Shown here: positions 23,757 through 30,919 of the stretch, in pieces
How positions within the stretch are numbered: position 1 is the first letter of the stretch
Layout: each line of letters begins with the position of its first letter
Assembly (NCBI GenBank): GCA_947456525.1
Contig: CANGRI010000011.1
Location: forward strand, 1 to 32,709
Direction: 5' to 3'
DNA from: Opitutia bacterium
Lineage (GTDB): Bacteria > Verrucomicrobiota > Verrucomicrobiia > Opitutales > UBA953
DNA length: 32,709 bases
Notes under the pieces: generated by a model
The model's input: the letters and a program-made list of their open reading frames with translations, nothing else
What the model was told of the DNA's origin: nothing
The model's database searches: none
Made by a program: the position numbers and the translations under genes

Positions 23757-24866
23757 ATGGGCAACATCCACGGACACAGTTTCCGCATCACCACCTTCGG
23801 CGAAAGCCACGGACCGGCCCTCGGCGTCATCATCGACGGCTGCCCGCCCCGCGTGCCCTTCGACGCCGCGTTCCTGCGCAGCGAGCTCGATCGGCGCCGT
23901 CCCGGCCAGAGCGCGCTGACCACCCAGCGCAAGGAAGCCGACGCCCCCGAAGTGCTCTCGGGCGTCTCGCACGACGGCCTCACCCTCGGCTCGCCGATCG
24001 CCATCGTCATCCGCAACGGCGACCAGCGTCCGCAGGCCTACGCCGAGATGAAGGCCGCTTACCGTCCTTCGCACGCCGACTTCACCTACGACGCCAAGTA
24101 CGGCATCCGCGCCGTCGAAGGCGGCGGCCGTTCCTCCGCCCGCGAGACCGCCGCGCGCGTCGCCGCCGGCGCCGTCGCCAAGACGGTGCTCAAGCACGCC
24201 TGCGGCGCCCGCATCATCGCCTGGGTCGAGAGCGTCGGCGACGTCCGCATGCCCGCCGCCGCCAAGGCGCCCACGCTCAAGCAGGTCGAGGCCACGCCTA
24301 CGCGGTGCCCGCATCCCGCCACCGCCGCGAAGATCGACGCCCTCATCCGCGACGCGCGCGCCGACGGCGACTCCGTGGGCGGCGTGATCTGCTGCGTCAT
24401 CGAGAACCTTCCCGCCGGCCTCGGCTCCCCGGTCTTCGACCGCTTCGAGGCCGACCTCGCCAAGGCCATGCTCTCGCTGCCCGCGACCAAGGGCTTCGAG
24501 ATCGGCAGCGGCTTCGCCGGCACCGTGCTGCGCGGCAGCGCGCACAACGACGAGTTCGTCCGCAAGGGCGGCCGCATCCGCACCGCGACCAACCGCTCGG
24601 GCGGCACGCAGGGCGGCATCACCAACGGCGAAGACGTCGTCTTCCGCATCGCCTTCAAGCCCACCGCGACCGTGCTCAAGCCGCAGAAGACCGTCCGTCC
24701 CGACGGCCGCGCCACCGAGCTCAGCGCCAAGGGCCGCCACGACCCGTGCGTCCTCCCGCGCGCCGTGCCCATCGTCGAAGCCATGGCCGCCCTGGTCGCC
24801 GTGGACCACTGGATCCGCGACCGCGGACAGAACGCTCCCTTCGGCCGCTGCGGACGCAAGGCATGA
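23757..24866 (+). CDS. aroC: Chorismate synthase
   Basis: This 369-residue, reduced-FMN-dependent enzyme performs the last step of the shikimate pathway, from EPSP to chorismate. The family signatures appear in order: [15 protein letters not shown] (14-28), [15 protein letters not shown] (47-61), [48 protein letters not shown], and [20 protein letters not shown]. The length is normal. The start follows a terminator by 13 nt with no Shine-Dalgarno. It overlaps the next gene by ATGA, so the two are translationally coupled. Confidence 0.96.
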   Translation: MGNIHGHSFRITTFGESHGPALGVIIDGCPPRVPFDAAFLRSELDRRRPGQSALTTQRKEADAPEVLSGVSHDGLTLGSPIAIVIRNGDQRPQAYAEMKAAYRPSHADFTYDAKYGIRAVEGGGRSSARETAARVAAGAVAKTVLKHACGARIIAWVESVGDVRMPAAAKAPTLKQVEATPTRCPHPATAAKIDALIRDARADGDSVGGVICCVIENLPAGLGSPVFDRFEADLAKAMLSLPATKGFEIGSGFAGTVLRGSAHNDEFVRKGGRIRTATNRSGGTQGGITNGEDVVFRIAFKPTATVLKPQKTVRPDGRATELSAKGRHDPCVLPRAVPIVEAMAALVAVDHWIRDRGQNAPFGRCGRKA

Positions 24867-25594
24867 CGCCGCTCATCCTCATCCTCGGACCCACGGGCGC
24901 CGGCCGGGCCGACACGGTGCGCGAACTGGCCGAGAACGCCTGGCCCGAAGGCCGCAAGATCCGCATCCTCCGCGAGGTCCGCGAAGGCGGCGTCGCGCCC
25001 GACGCCTGGGAATTCAAGGACGGCCAGGCCATCCTGCCCGCGCCGGGCGACGAAGACGCCGCGATCCTCGTGACCAACGGCGCGCTCCACGTCATCGACC
25101 AGATGGAGGCGCTGCACCGCACCATCCGCCCGACGCTGCCCGACGCGGTATGGCATGTCGCGCGCATCATCACCGTCGCGGACTGCCCGCTCGCGATGAA
25201 GCACAAGGCCGTCGAGGAATGGTACCGCGTGTGCGTGCACTTCTCCGACGCCGTCATCATCAACCGCCGCTGGGAGGTCCCGGGCCAGTGGGTGAGCAAG
25301 TTCCTCGAACCGTACGAGAAGGAATTCTATCCCTGCCTCTTCTTCAACCTGACCAAGGTCGGCGCGATCTCGAATCCCGCCGCGGTCATCGACGGCGAAC
25401 CGCTGCGCCTGACGCACATCTTCGACGACATCGACGCCGTCGACGAGATGGAGTTCGACGAGGACAACCTGCCCGACGAGCCGTTCGACCTCATCCGCCA
25501 GGTCGACAAGTATTTCGCGCGCGACGAACTCGGCCGCCGCAACATCCTCGTCCCTGAGATCGGCGACCTGCTCCGGCAGGAAGGCCGCTGCTGA
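24863..25594 (+). CDS. Protein with a degenerate P-loop-like N-terminus, function unknown
   Basis: This 243-residue protein begins [19 protein letters not shown], in which a hydrophobic strand precedes a Walker A-like GxxGxGR-A (residues 9-16). Arg and Ala replace the usual Lys and Ser/Thr, so ATP or GTP use is doubtful. The central part has [36 protein letters not shown] and the later part is acidic ([21 protein letters not shown]). The phrase on a serine or tyrosine-rich 'footprint' of adenylate or guanylate kinases is absent. There is no signal peptide or membrane segment. It overlaps aroC by ATGA and precedes the acyltransferase gene by 11 nt. I do not recognise the family; a kinase-derived fold is a guess from the first 20 residues. 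Confidence 0.75.
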   Translation: MTPLILILGPTGAGRADTVRELAENAWPEGRKIRILREVREGGVAPDAWEFKDGQAILPAPGDEDAAILVTNGALHVIDQMEALHRTIRPTLPDAVWHVARIITVADCPLAMKHKAVEEWYRVCVHFSDAVIINRRWEVPGQWVSKFLEPYEKEFYPCLFFNLTKVGAISNPAAVIDGEPLRLTHIFDDIDAVDEMEFDEDNLPDEPFDLIRQVDKYFARDELGRRNILVPEIGDLLRQEGRC

Positions 25595-25605
25595 GGATCC
25601 GACGC

Positions 25606-26478
25606 ATGCGGCCGCTGATCGTCACCTACGCCTGGCTGCTGACCCGCCTTCCCGAAGCGTTCGCACGCCTCAACGCCGCGCTCCTAGGCGAAGTCCTCTG
25701 GCTCATCCGCGGCAAGGTGATCCGCCGCAACCTCGCGAGGGCCTTCCCGCAGAAGGACGCCGCCTGGGTCCGCCGCATCGGCCGGACGTCCTGCCGCCGC
25801 ACCGCGGAGATGGGTCTCTTCTCCATCGCCTCGCCGATGATGTCCGAGGCGGAGATCCGCCGCCGCATCGTCGTGGATGACAGCGTCACCAGCGAGACCG
25901 ACGGCCTGCCGCCCAAAGGCACGGGGGTCGTCCTCTTCGTGCCGCACTTCGCGCTGATGGAGATGATGACGACGACCACGCTGCTCCGCCCCGACCTCGC
26001 GAAGCGCGAATGGGTCGTCATCTACCGCCCCCTGGACCAGCCGGCCGCCGAACGCTGGGTCAAGGAGGCGCGCGAACGCTTCGGCATGAAGCTCGCCTCG
26101 CGACGCGACGGCTTCGCCCGCTCGATGAAGGCCGTGCGCGAAGGCCATGTCGCGGCGGTGCTCTTCGACCAGACCACGCAGACGGGCTCGATCTGGCGCT
26201 TCATGGGGTCGCCCTGCTCGGTCACCGAGCTGCCCGGCATCATCGCGCAACGCTTCAAGTGCCCGAGCCGCATCTACTGGGCCGACCGCACCGGCTTCTG
26301 GCGCTGCCGCCTGCGGATGGAGGCCCTGCGCGCGACGGACTCGATCGGGCTCACGATCGAATCCAACGCGTGGCTCGAGCAGAAGCTGCTTTCCGGCGAA
26401 GACACCTGCGCGAACTGGCTCTGGGCGCACGACCGCTGGAAGCACGGCGAGGCGCCCTTCCGGAAGCTCGGGGAATGA
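25606..26478 (+). CDS. Lipid A biosynthesis acyltransferase-like (LpxL/HtrB family)
   Basis: The protein is 290 residues, close to the family length. The catalytic HX4E pair is H114 and E119 in FVPHFALMEM, where the family usually has H.GN.E. Further blocks are VVIYRPLDQPAAERWV, FDQTTQTGSIWRFMG (substrate pocket region), and ANWLWAHDRWKH near the C-terminus, the W.H.RW motif of the family. It would transfer a secondary acyl chain to Kdo-lipid A or a similar glycolipid at the inner membrane. The N-terminus has a weakly hydrophobic helix. GAGG about 10 nt upstream may be a Shine-Dalgarno. Which acyl position it serves cannot be told. Confidence 0.85.
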   Translation: MRPLIVTYAWLLTRLPEAFARLNAALLGEVLWLIRGKVIRRNLARAFPQKDAAWVRRIGRTSCRRTAEMGLFSIASPMMSEAEIRRRIVVDDSVTSETDGLPPKGTGVVLFVPHFALMEMMTTTTLLRPDLAKREWVVIYRPLDQPAAERWVKEARERFGMKLASRRDGFARSMKAVREGHVAAVLFDQTTQTGSIWRFMGSPCSVTELPGIIAQRFKCPSRIYWADRTGFWRCRLRMEALRATDSIGLTIESNAWLEQKLLSGEDTCANWLWAHDRWKHGEAPFRKLGE

Positions 26479-26481
26479 CCG

Positions 26482-27054
26482 TTACTGCTTAGGCTCGGCG
26501 GCCGCGGCCGGAGCCTCGGTCTCGTCCTTCTTGCGGCGCTTCTTTTCGCCTTCCTTGGCGTCGCCGCCCTTGCCCTTCTCCTTGGCATCTCCGGTCTTGT
26601 TGCCCTTCTCCTTCGCGAGCTCGGGACCGTACTTCTCGGCGAGCTTGCGGACGAATTCCATGCGCTGTTCCGGCGTGAGGGCCTGGATGCGGGCCCGCTC
26701 GGCCTTGGCTTCCTCGGGGCTCAGCGTCTTGAAATGGTGTTCGAGCACGCGCGCGCCGAGACCGCCGCGTTCGCGCATCTCCTTCATGATCTTGTGACGC
26801 TCCTCGGGGGTCGCGGTCTCGTACTTGGCAAGGTTGGCGGCGAACTCGCGACGGGACTCGGGCGACATACGCTCCATCTTCTCGATGGCGGAGCGCATGC
26901 GCGCGAGACGTTCGGGCGGGAGCTCGACGATCTTGCGGATGGTCTGGATCTCCTCGACCGTCGGGTCGGAGTCGGGCGAACGGACGGGAGCCTGCTGCGC
27001 ATAGGCCAGCGAGGCTGCCATCGCGAGAGCCGGAAGAAGGAAGAGCTTCTTCAT
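26482..27054 (-). CDS. Exported protein with repeated S/T-P-E-x-R motifs, sigma operon
   Basis: This 190-residue protein has a signal peptide (MKKLFLLPALAMAASLAYAQ). The body is helical and highly charged with recurring motifs LPPERLARM, MSPESRREF, ATPEERHKI, LSPEEAKAE and LTPEQRMEF, spaced about 10-30 residues apart. LTPEQR fits the LTxxQ signature of the Spy/CpxP group and also the pattern of DUF3106. The C-terminus is a Lys/Glu/Gly-rich low-complexity tail followed by Ala/Pro. It lies 4 nt after the anti-sigma-like gene and is the last gene of the unit. A periplasmic sensor or chaperone role is inferred from the motif and context only. Its stop codon is 3 nt from that of the convergent acyltransferase gene. 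Confidence 0.75.
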   Translation of the reverse strand: MKKLFLLPALAMAASLAYAQQAPVRSPDSDPTVEEIQTIRKIVELPPERLARMRSAIEKMERMSPESRREFAANLAKYETATPEERHKIMKEMRERGGLGARVLEHHFKTLSPEEAKAERARIQALTPEQRMEFVRKLAEKYGPELAKEKGNKTGDAKEKGKGGDAKEGEKKRRKKDETEAPAAAAEPKQ

Positions 27055-27058
27055 CGGA

Positions 27059-27421
27059 TCAGGAGCCGGGGGCGTTGAGGACCTCGACCACGCTGGGCTT
27101 CTCGACCGCGGGGGAAAGGAGCGAAAGGTCGTCGGCCGCGCCGAGCAGGTCGGCGAGCTGGGCGGATTCGTCGCGGGCGACGAGCGCGAGGGTCTGGCGG
27201 TTGAGCGCCTCCTCGGAGGGGGCGGACAAAGTGAGGACGGCCACCAGGCAGGCGGCGGCGGCCGTGGCCACGGAACTCCAGCGGATGACGATGCGGCGGC
27301 GGCGATCGGCGCGGACGGCCTCGACGACGCGGCCGGAGAAGCCGGGGACGGCCACGGTGCGGCCACGGCTGAGCGAGGCGGCAAGCTCCTGGTCGAAGGC
27401 GTTGTGGTTAGGATTGTCCAT
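27059..27421 (-). CDS. Putative membrane-spanning anti-sigma factor
   Basis: The protein is 120 residues. The cytoplasmic N-terminus of about 45 residues contains FSGRVVEAVRADRRRR, a short helical stretch like those in anti-sigma domains of this size. It is followed by one transmembrane segment (about 47-67) and an acidic periplasmic tail. There is no zinc-binding HxxxCxxC motif. It lies 49 nt after the ECF sigma gene on the same strand. The call rests on topology and neighbourhood; the sequence itself is not diagnostic. Confidence 0.6.
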   Translation of the reverse strand: MDNPNHNAFDQELAASLSRGRTVAVPGFSGRVVEAVRADRRRRIVIRWSSVATAAAACLVAVLTLSAPSEEALNRQTLALVARDESAQLADLLGAADDLSLLSPAVEKPSVVEVLNAPGS

Positions 27422-27470
27422 GGCTCAGTTCATTAGGTTAAACACCGCCGTGGGCGGCAAGTTGCAGGGC

Positions 27471-28043
27471 TCATTCGTTTCCATAGAAGTCTTTCAGGAG
27501 CTCGCGGAGGCGGCTCCGGGCGCGGTGGATCCAGGTCTTCACCGAGGAGACCGGGACGCCCATGATTTCGGCGATATCCTCGTAGGGCAGCTCCTGCTGG
27601 ACGACCAGGAGGATGGCGGTGCGCTGTTCCGGGGGCAGCTGGGCGATCGCCCGCTGGAAAGCCTCGTCGAGCTCGGCCACGCGGCGGGCGGACTGCTGGG
27701 TGCTGTCGCCCGGCTCGGCGGCGAATTCCAAGGCGGTGGTCGGCTTGCGGCCTCGTCGGCGCCACTCGTTGAGCACGAGGTTGTGCGCGATGTGGATCAG
27801 GTAGGTGCTCAGCTTCGCTTCGGGCCGCCAGCGAGAAGCCGCGCGGTGCAGGCGGATGAAGACCTCCATGGCCAGCTCTTCGGCGGTGGCCTGCGAACCC
27901 ACTTCGCCGCGGAGGTAGCCGACCAACCGGGCATGATGCCGGTTGACGAGCAGGCGGAGGGCGTCGTCATCCCCTTCCGCGACCAAAGCCATCAGCCGCT
28001 TGTCGTCCTCGTCATCCGGGAGCGTGGGCTCTTCCTGGGCCAT
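27471..28043 (-). CDS. ECF-type RNA polymerase sigma factor
   Basis: The protein is 190 residues. Region 2 spans about 24-97: LVNRHHARLVGYLRGEVG, then AEELAMEVFIRLHRA (the -10 recognition helix region) and LSTYLIHIAHNLVLNEWRRR. Region 4 spans about 125-180: AIAQLPPEQRTAILLVVQQELPYEDIAEIMG, then VPVSSVKTWIHRARSRLRELL, the -35-binding helix-turn-helix. There is no region 1.1 or 3. It is followed by a membrane anti-sigma-like gene and an exported protein, a common ECF arrangement. TATAAC lies 6 nt before its ATG (minus strand), so it may have a very short leader, but no matching -35 was found. Confidence 0.93.
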   Translation of the reverse strand: MAQEEPTLPDDEDDKRLMALVAEGDDDALRLLVNRHHARLVGYLRGEVGSQATAEELAMEVFIRLHRAASRWRPEAKLSTYLIHIAHNLVLNEWRRRGRKPTTALEFAAEPGDSTQQSARRVAELDEAFQRAIAQLPPEQRTAILLVVQQELPYEDIAEIMGVPVSSVKTWIHRARSRLRELLKDFYGNE

Positions 28044-28075
28044 CTCTAGGTTATAACTCCGGGAAACGGGTTAAG

Positions 28076-29011
28076 TTACGCCGTCCGGGGGCGGAGGGCG
28101 AAAGCGCGCAAGGTGCGCAGGAGGAACTGTTCGAAAGCGGCCAGGACCTGGTAGTTCAGCTCCATGCGGCGGCGGGCGTCCTCGAGATAGCCGACCGACA
28201 GGGCGACCTGCTCGGCGCAGCCGGCGTGGTTACGGCCGATGAGCCGGAGCTTCTCCTCTACCGAGACGAGCATGCGGGCCCGGATTCCTTTGGTGATGGT
28301 CGCCTCATGCGCCTTCACCACGTCGTCCTTGTCGTCATCGGACGGCGGGGGCGGCGGCGCGGCCTCGAGGGCCTCTTCGACGAAAAGTTCCAGCAGCACC
28401 TCGAAGCGTGCGCACAGGGCGTAGAGCGGGATGAAGACTTCGGAGACGCGGGCCGTCGGCGAGGCCGGTCCCTTGACCATGCGGGTGAGCAGCTTGTCCA
28501 TCTCCCGCAGCCAGTCGGCCCAGGAGGCGTCGGCGATGGTCGGCGCCTCACCGGCGATATGGAAACGCATGCACCGGCTGATGACCGTCGGCAGCACGGA
28601 GTAATAGTTGGCCGTCTGGAGCACCACGAGCGTGCCGCGCGGAGGTTCCTCCAAGGTCTTCAGGAGGCAGTTCGCAGCCGTCGCGTTGAGCCGGTCGGGC
28701 TCATGGATGAGGACGACGCGGCGTTCGGAAACCGAGGTGAGGTTCAGCGAGGAGACCACCTGCTGCGCATACTCGACCTTGATGGTGCGGGAGAGCCCGG
28801 ATGGCCGCAGCACGCGGCAATCCGGATCGGCGACGGGATCCGACACGCCGAGATGCAACGCGGACAGGTGTTCGGCGGCGCGGGCGAGCAAGGCGCCGTC
28901 GGCGCCGGTGAGCAGCACGGCATGCGGCATACGTCCCTCGGCACGGGCGCGGGCGAGCACCTTCAGGACCGGGAGGTCCGAAAGCTCAGCGGAAGCGGCG
29001 GGCGATTTCAT
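28076..29011 (-). CDS. holB: DNA polymerase III delta' subunit-like (HolB)
   Basis: The protein is 311 residues from the ATG at 29011 (MKSPAASAEL), which has a strong AGGAGGT 5 nt upstream; the ORF track start lies inside tmk. It is a clamp-loader AAA+ subunit: HAVLLTGADGALLARAA takes the place of Walker A without its Lys, as expected for delta'. RRVVLIHEPDRLNATAANCLLKTLEEPPRGTLVVL is the Walker B and central region, and PTVISRCMRFH contains the SRC sensor 1 motif. No zinc module CxxC pattern is evident. An acidic, Pro-rich insert (APPPPPPSDDDKDD) splits the C-terminal half. It overlaps the 3' end of tmk by 26 nt; tmk and holB are often neighbours. Confidence 0.88.
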   Translation of the reverse strand: MKSPAASAELSDLPVLKVLARARAEGRMPHAVLLTGADGALLARAAEHLSALHLGVSDPVADPDCRVLRPSGLSRTIKVEYAQQVVSSLNLTSVSERRVVLIHEPDRLNATAANCLLKTLEEPPRGTLVVLQTANYYSVLPTVISRCMRFHIAGEAPTIADASWADWLREMDKLLTRMVKGPASPTARVSEVFIPLYALCARFEVLLELFVEEALEAAPPPPPSDDDKDDVVKAHEATITKGIRARMLVSVEEKLRLIGRNHAGCAEQVALSVGYLEDARRRMELNYQVLAAFEQFLLRTLRAFALRPRTA

Positions 29012-29615
29012 GCCAGACCTCCTGTTCGACGGCTTCGGCCGGGCGGGCAGCGTCGACCACGAAGAAACGCCCGGGCTCCTCCTTCGCCAGCGAGTGATAA
29101 AGTTCGCGGACCTTGCGATGGAACTCGGCGCCGAGCACCTCGAAGCGGTCGGCCTGCCCTTGGTCGCGGACCGAAGCACGCCCGAGACCACGGGTCGGGT
29201 CGAGGTCGAGCAGGACCGTCAGGTCCGGCAGCACGGAGCCGCAGGCCAGACGGTTGGCGGATTCGATGAGCGCGCGGTCGAGGCCGCGACCGCCGGACTG
29301 GTAGGCGACGGTGGAGTCGATGAAACGATCGCAGAGGACGACCTTGCCGGCGGCGAGCGCGGGGGCGATGACATCGGCGACGAGCTGCGCGCGGCAGGAA
29401 GCGAAGAGCAGGGCCTCGGCGGCCGGCTGGATCGCCGAACCGGGCTGCTTGAGCACGTCGCGCATCTTCTCGCCGAATGGCGTGCCGCCCGGTTCGCGCA
29501 GGCTGAGCACGGTCTCGCCGGCGGCGCGCAGACGCTCCGCCAGACGGGTCAGCTGCGTGGACTTGCCCGCGCCCTCCCCTCCTTCGAACGTGATGAATTT
29601 ACCGGCGATCGGCAT
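28986..29615 (-). CDS. tmk: Thymidylate kinase
   Basis: The protein is 209 residues, the normal length. It phosphorylates dTMP to dTDP. The P-loop is FEGGEGAGKSTQ (10-21), followed by REPGGTPFGE (the DR/E-P-G-G substrate block), DRFIDSTVAYQSGGRGL (the DR[YF]..S..AYQ signature), and a LID region with RASVRDQGQADRFE. It is the first gene of the tmk-holB-sigma unit. TTGGAAGC upstream of the ATG gives a weak Shine-Dalgarno. Confidence 0.96.
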   Translation of the reverse strand: MPIAGKFITFEGGEGAGKSTQLTRLAERLRAAGETVLSLREPGGTPFGEKMRDVLKQPGSAIQPAAEALLFASCRAQLVADVIAPALAAGKVVLCDRFIDSTVAYQSGGRGLDRALIESANRLACGSVLPDLTVLLDLDPTRGLGRASVRDQGQADRFEVLGAEFHRKVRELYHSLAKEEPGRFFVVDAARPAEAVEQEVWHEIARRFR

Positions 29616-29673
29616 GCGCTTCCAAGATGTCCGCCGCAGCGGTCAAAGCGAGCGGAGAAAACCGCTGCGAATA

Positions 29674-29701
29674 AAAAGGCCCGGCGGACGCCGGGCCTTT
29701 T
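29674..29701 (-). terminator. Bidirectional-looking terminator after the FecR-domain gene
   Basis: AAAAGGCCCGGCG-GA-CGCCGGGCCTTTT is a perfect inverted repeat (12-13 bp stem) with A and T runs on both ends. It lies 22 nt past the stop of the FecR-domain gene and separates it from tmk. No plus-strand gene ends here. Confidence 0.88.
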
Positions 29702-29723
29702 CAACGGAACTGAGGAGCGAGGC

Positions 29724-30809
29724 TCAGACGCCGGTCGGCGTCGGGTTGACCTGCGTCTGCTCGACGGTGCGGTCGACGTTGTCGGTGATCTTCTTGAGCG
29801 TCGCGTCGAGGGTCTCGCTGCCGCCGGTGGTGGTGTTCATCGGGGCGCCCGGCGCGAACTTCTTGTCCTCCTTGGCGACGTCGTCGGTCACCTGGGCCTC
29901 GGAGATCACGGAGCCGAAAGCCTTCGACGGAGCGCCGCCGATGCCGCCGGCGAAGATCTGCGAGCGGCTGGGCATCGTCTGGGCCATGGCGTTGACGGTG
30001 GCGGCGACTTCGGCCGGGAGCGTGGAATTGTCGCCGAGCATGGCGGCGATCGCGGCGAGGTCTTCGGCCGGGATCGGATAGAGCATGACCTGCACCGGCT
30101 TGGAAAGCGTGGCGAGGGTCGCGGCGGAGGGCGCGGCGGCCTTCGGCGCGCCCGGAGCGGCGGCGGCGGACTTGGCGAGGCTGGCGATCAGTGCGGCGGA
30201 CGGGACGGAGCTCGAGACCTGCATGCCGGGGTCGACGGTGACCGGGCCGGCGTTGCAGCTGTAGACGGTCGTCTCGACCGAGCCGCGCACGCAGTCGACG
30301 ACGATCTGGCCGACGCCATCGGGACCGACGCGATATTCGACGGTGAAGACGGTGCCGCGGATGCGGACGAGACCGGCCGGCGTCTTGACGGTGAAGGTGG
30401 AAAGCGAGTTCAGCTTGCGGACTTCGCCGATGATCTTACCGCGCGGGATCTCGAGCTCGGTGACGGAAGGACTCGGGTCTTTCTCGATCTGCCGATAAGG
30501 GGCGGCGATGCCGGCGGCAGGAACCTGACGGAACGTACGCACGTCGAGCAGCGTGTTCGGCGTGAGCACGACGGAGGCGCCGTTGGAGAAGACGAGTTCG
30601 GCCGTGGAATTGATGCCGGTCTCGACAAGGGAGCCCTCTTGGAACGTCGTTCCGGCCGCGAGCGCCTTGCGCTGCGACTTCGCATCCACGAGGGTCACGG
30701 TACCGGTGACCTTGCCGACCTGGACCTTGCCGGACTGCAGTGCGGCAGAAGACAGGATAGGCAGGAGCGCAAAGGCGACCATTCCCAGGTGCTTGAAAAA
30801 GGAACTCAT
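29724..30809 (-). CDS. Exported FecR-domain protein
   Basis: The protein is 361 residues. The ATG at 30809 gives a signal peptide (MSSFFKHLGMVAFALLPILSSA); the ORF track extends beyond the terminator and is not real upstream. The FecR domain spans about 28-190, with VTGTVTLVDAKSQRKALAAGTTFQEGSLVETG, AELVFSNGASVVLTPNTLLDV, and FTVKTPAGLVRIRGTVFTVEY, the last being the typical P.G...RGT.F.V strand. After it come Ala/Pro-rich low complexity (about 208-235), a helical segment, and an acidic tail with a Gly/Thr stretch. FecR domains sense signals in TonB-linked systems, but many secreted stand-alone ones exist. No sigma or receptor partner adjoins. The gene appears monocistronic, with terminators on both sides. 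Confidence 0.85.
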   Translation of the reverse strand: MSSFFKHLGMVAFALLPILSSAALQSGKVQVGKVTGTVTLVDAKSQRKALAAGTTFQEGSLVETGINSTAELVFSNGASVVLTPNTLLDVRTFRQVPAAGIAAPYRQIEKDPSPSVTELEIPRGKIIGEVRKLNSLSTFTVKTPAGLVRIRGTVFTVEYRVGPDGVGQIVVDCVRGSVETTVYSCNAGPVTVDPGMQVSSSVPSAALIASLAKSAAAAPGAPKAAAPSAATLATLSKPVQVMLYPIPAEDLAAIAAMLGDNSTLPAEVAATVNAMAQTMPSRSQIFAGGIGGAPSKAFGSVISEAQVTDDVAKEDKKFAPGAPMNTTTGGSETLDATLKKITDNVDRTVEQTQVNPTPTGV

Positions 30810-30871
30810 GGAGACTGTGGGGAGACGGAAAACTAACCTACCCCAACACCGAGGCAAACCCTTTAAAACGA

Positions 30872-30896
30872 AAAGACCCCCGAAACGGGGGTCTTT
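30872..30896 (-). terminator. Terminator after the phosphofructokinase gene
   Basis: AAAGACCCCCG-TTT loop counterpart-CGGGGGTCTTT is an 11-bp perfect stem with a 3-nt loop, followed on the minus strand by TTCGTTTT. It lies 23 nt past the stop codon. Confidence 0.88.
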
Positions 30897-30919
30897 GTTC
30901 ACGGTCTTGGCGACTTTCC

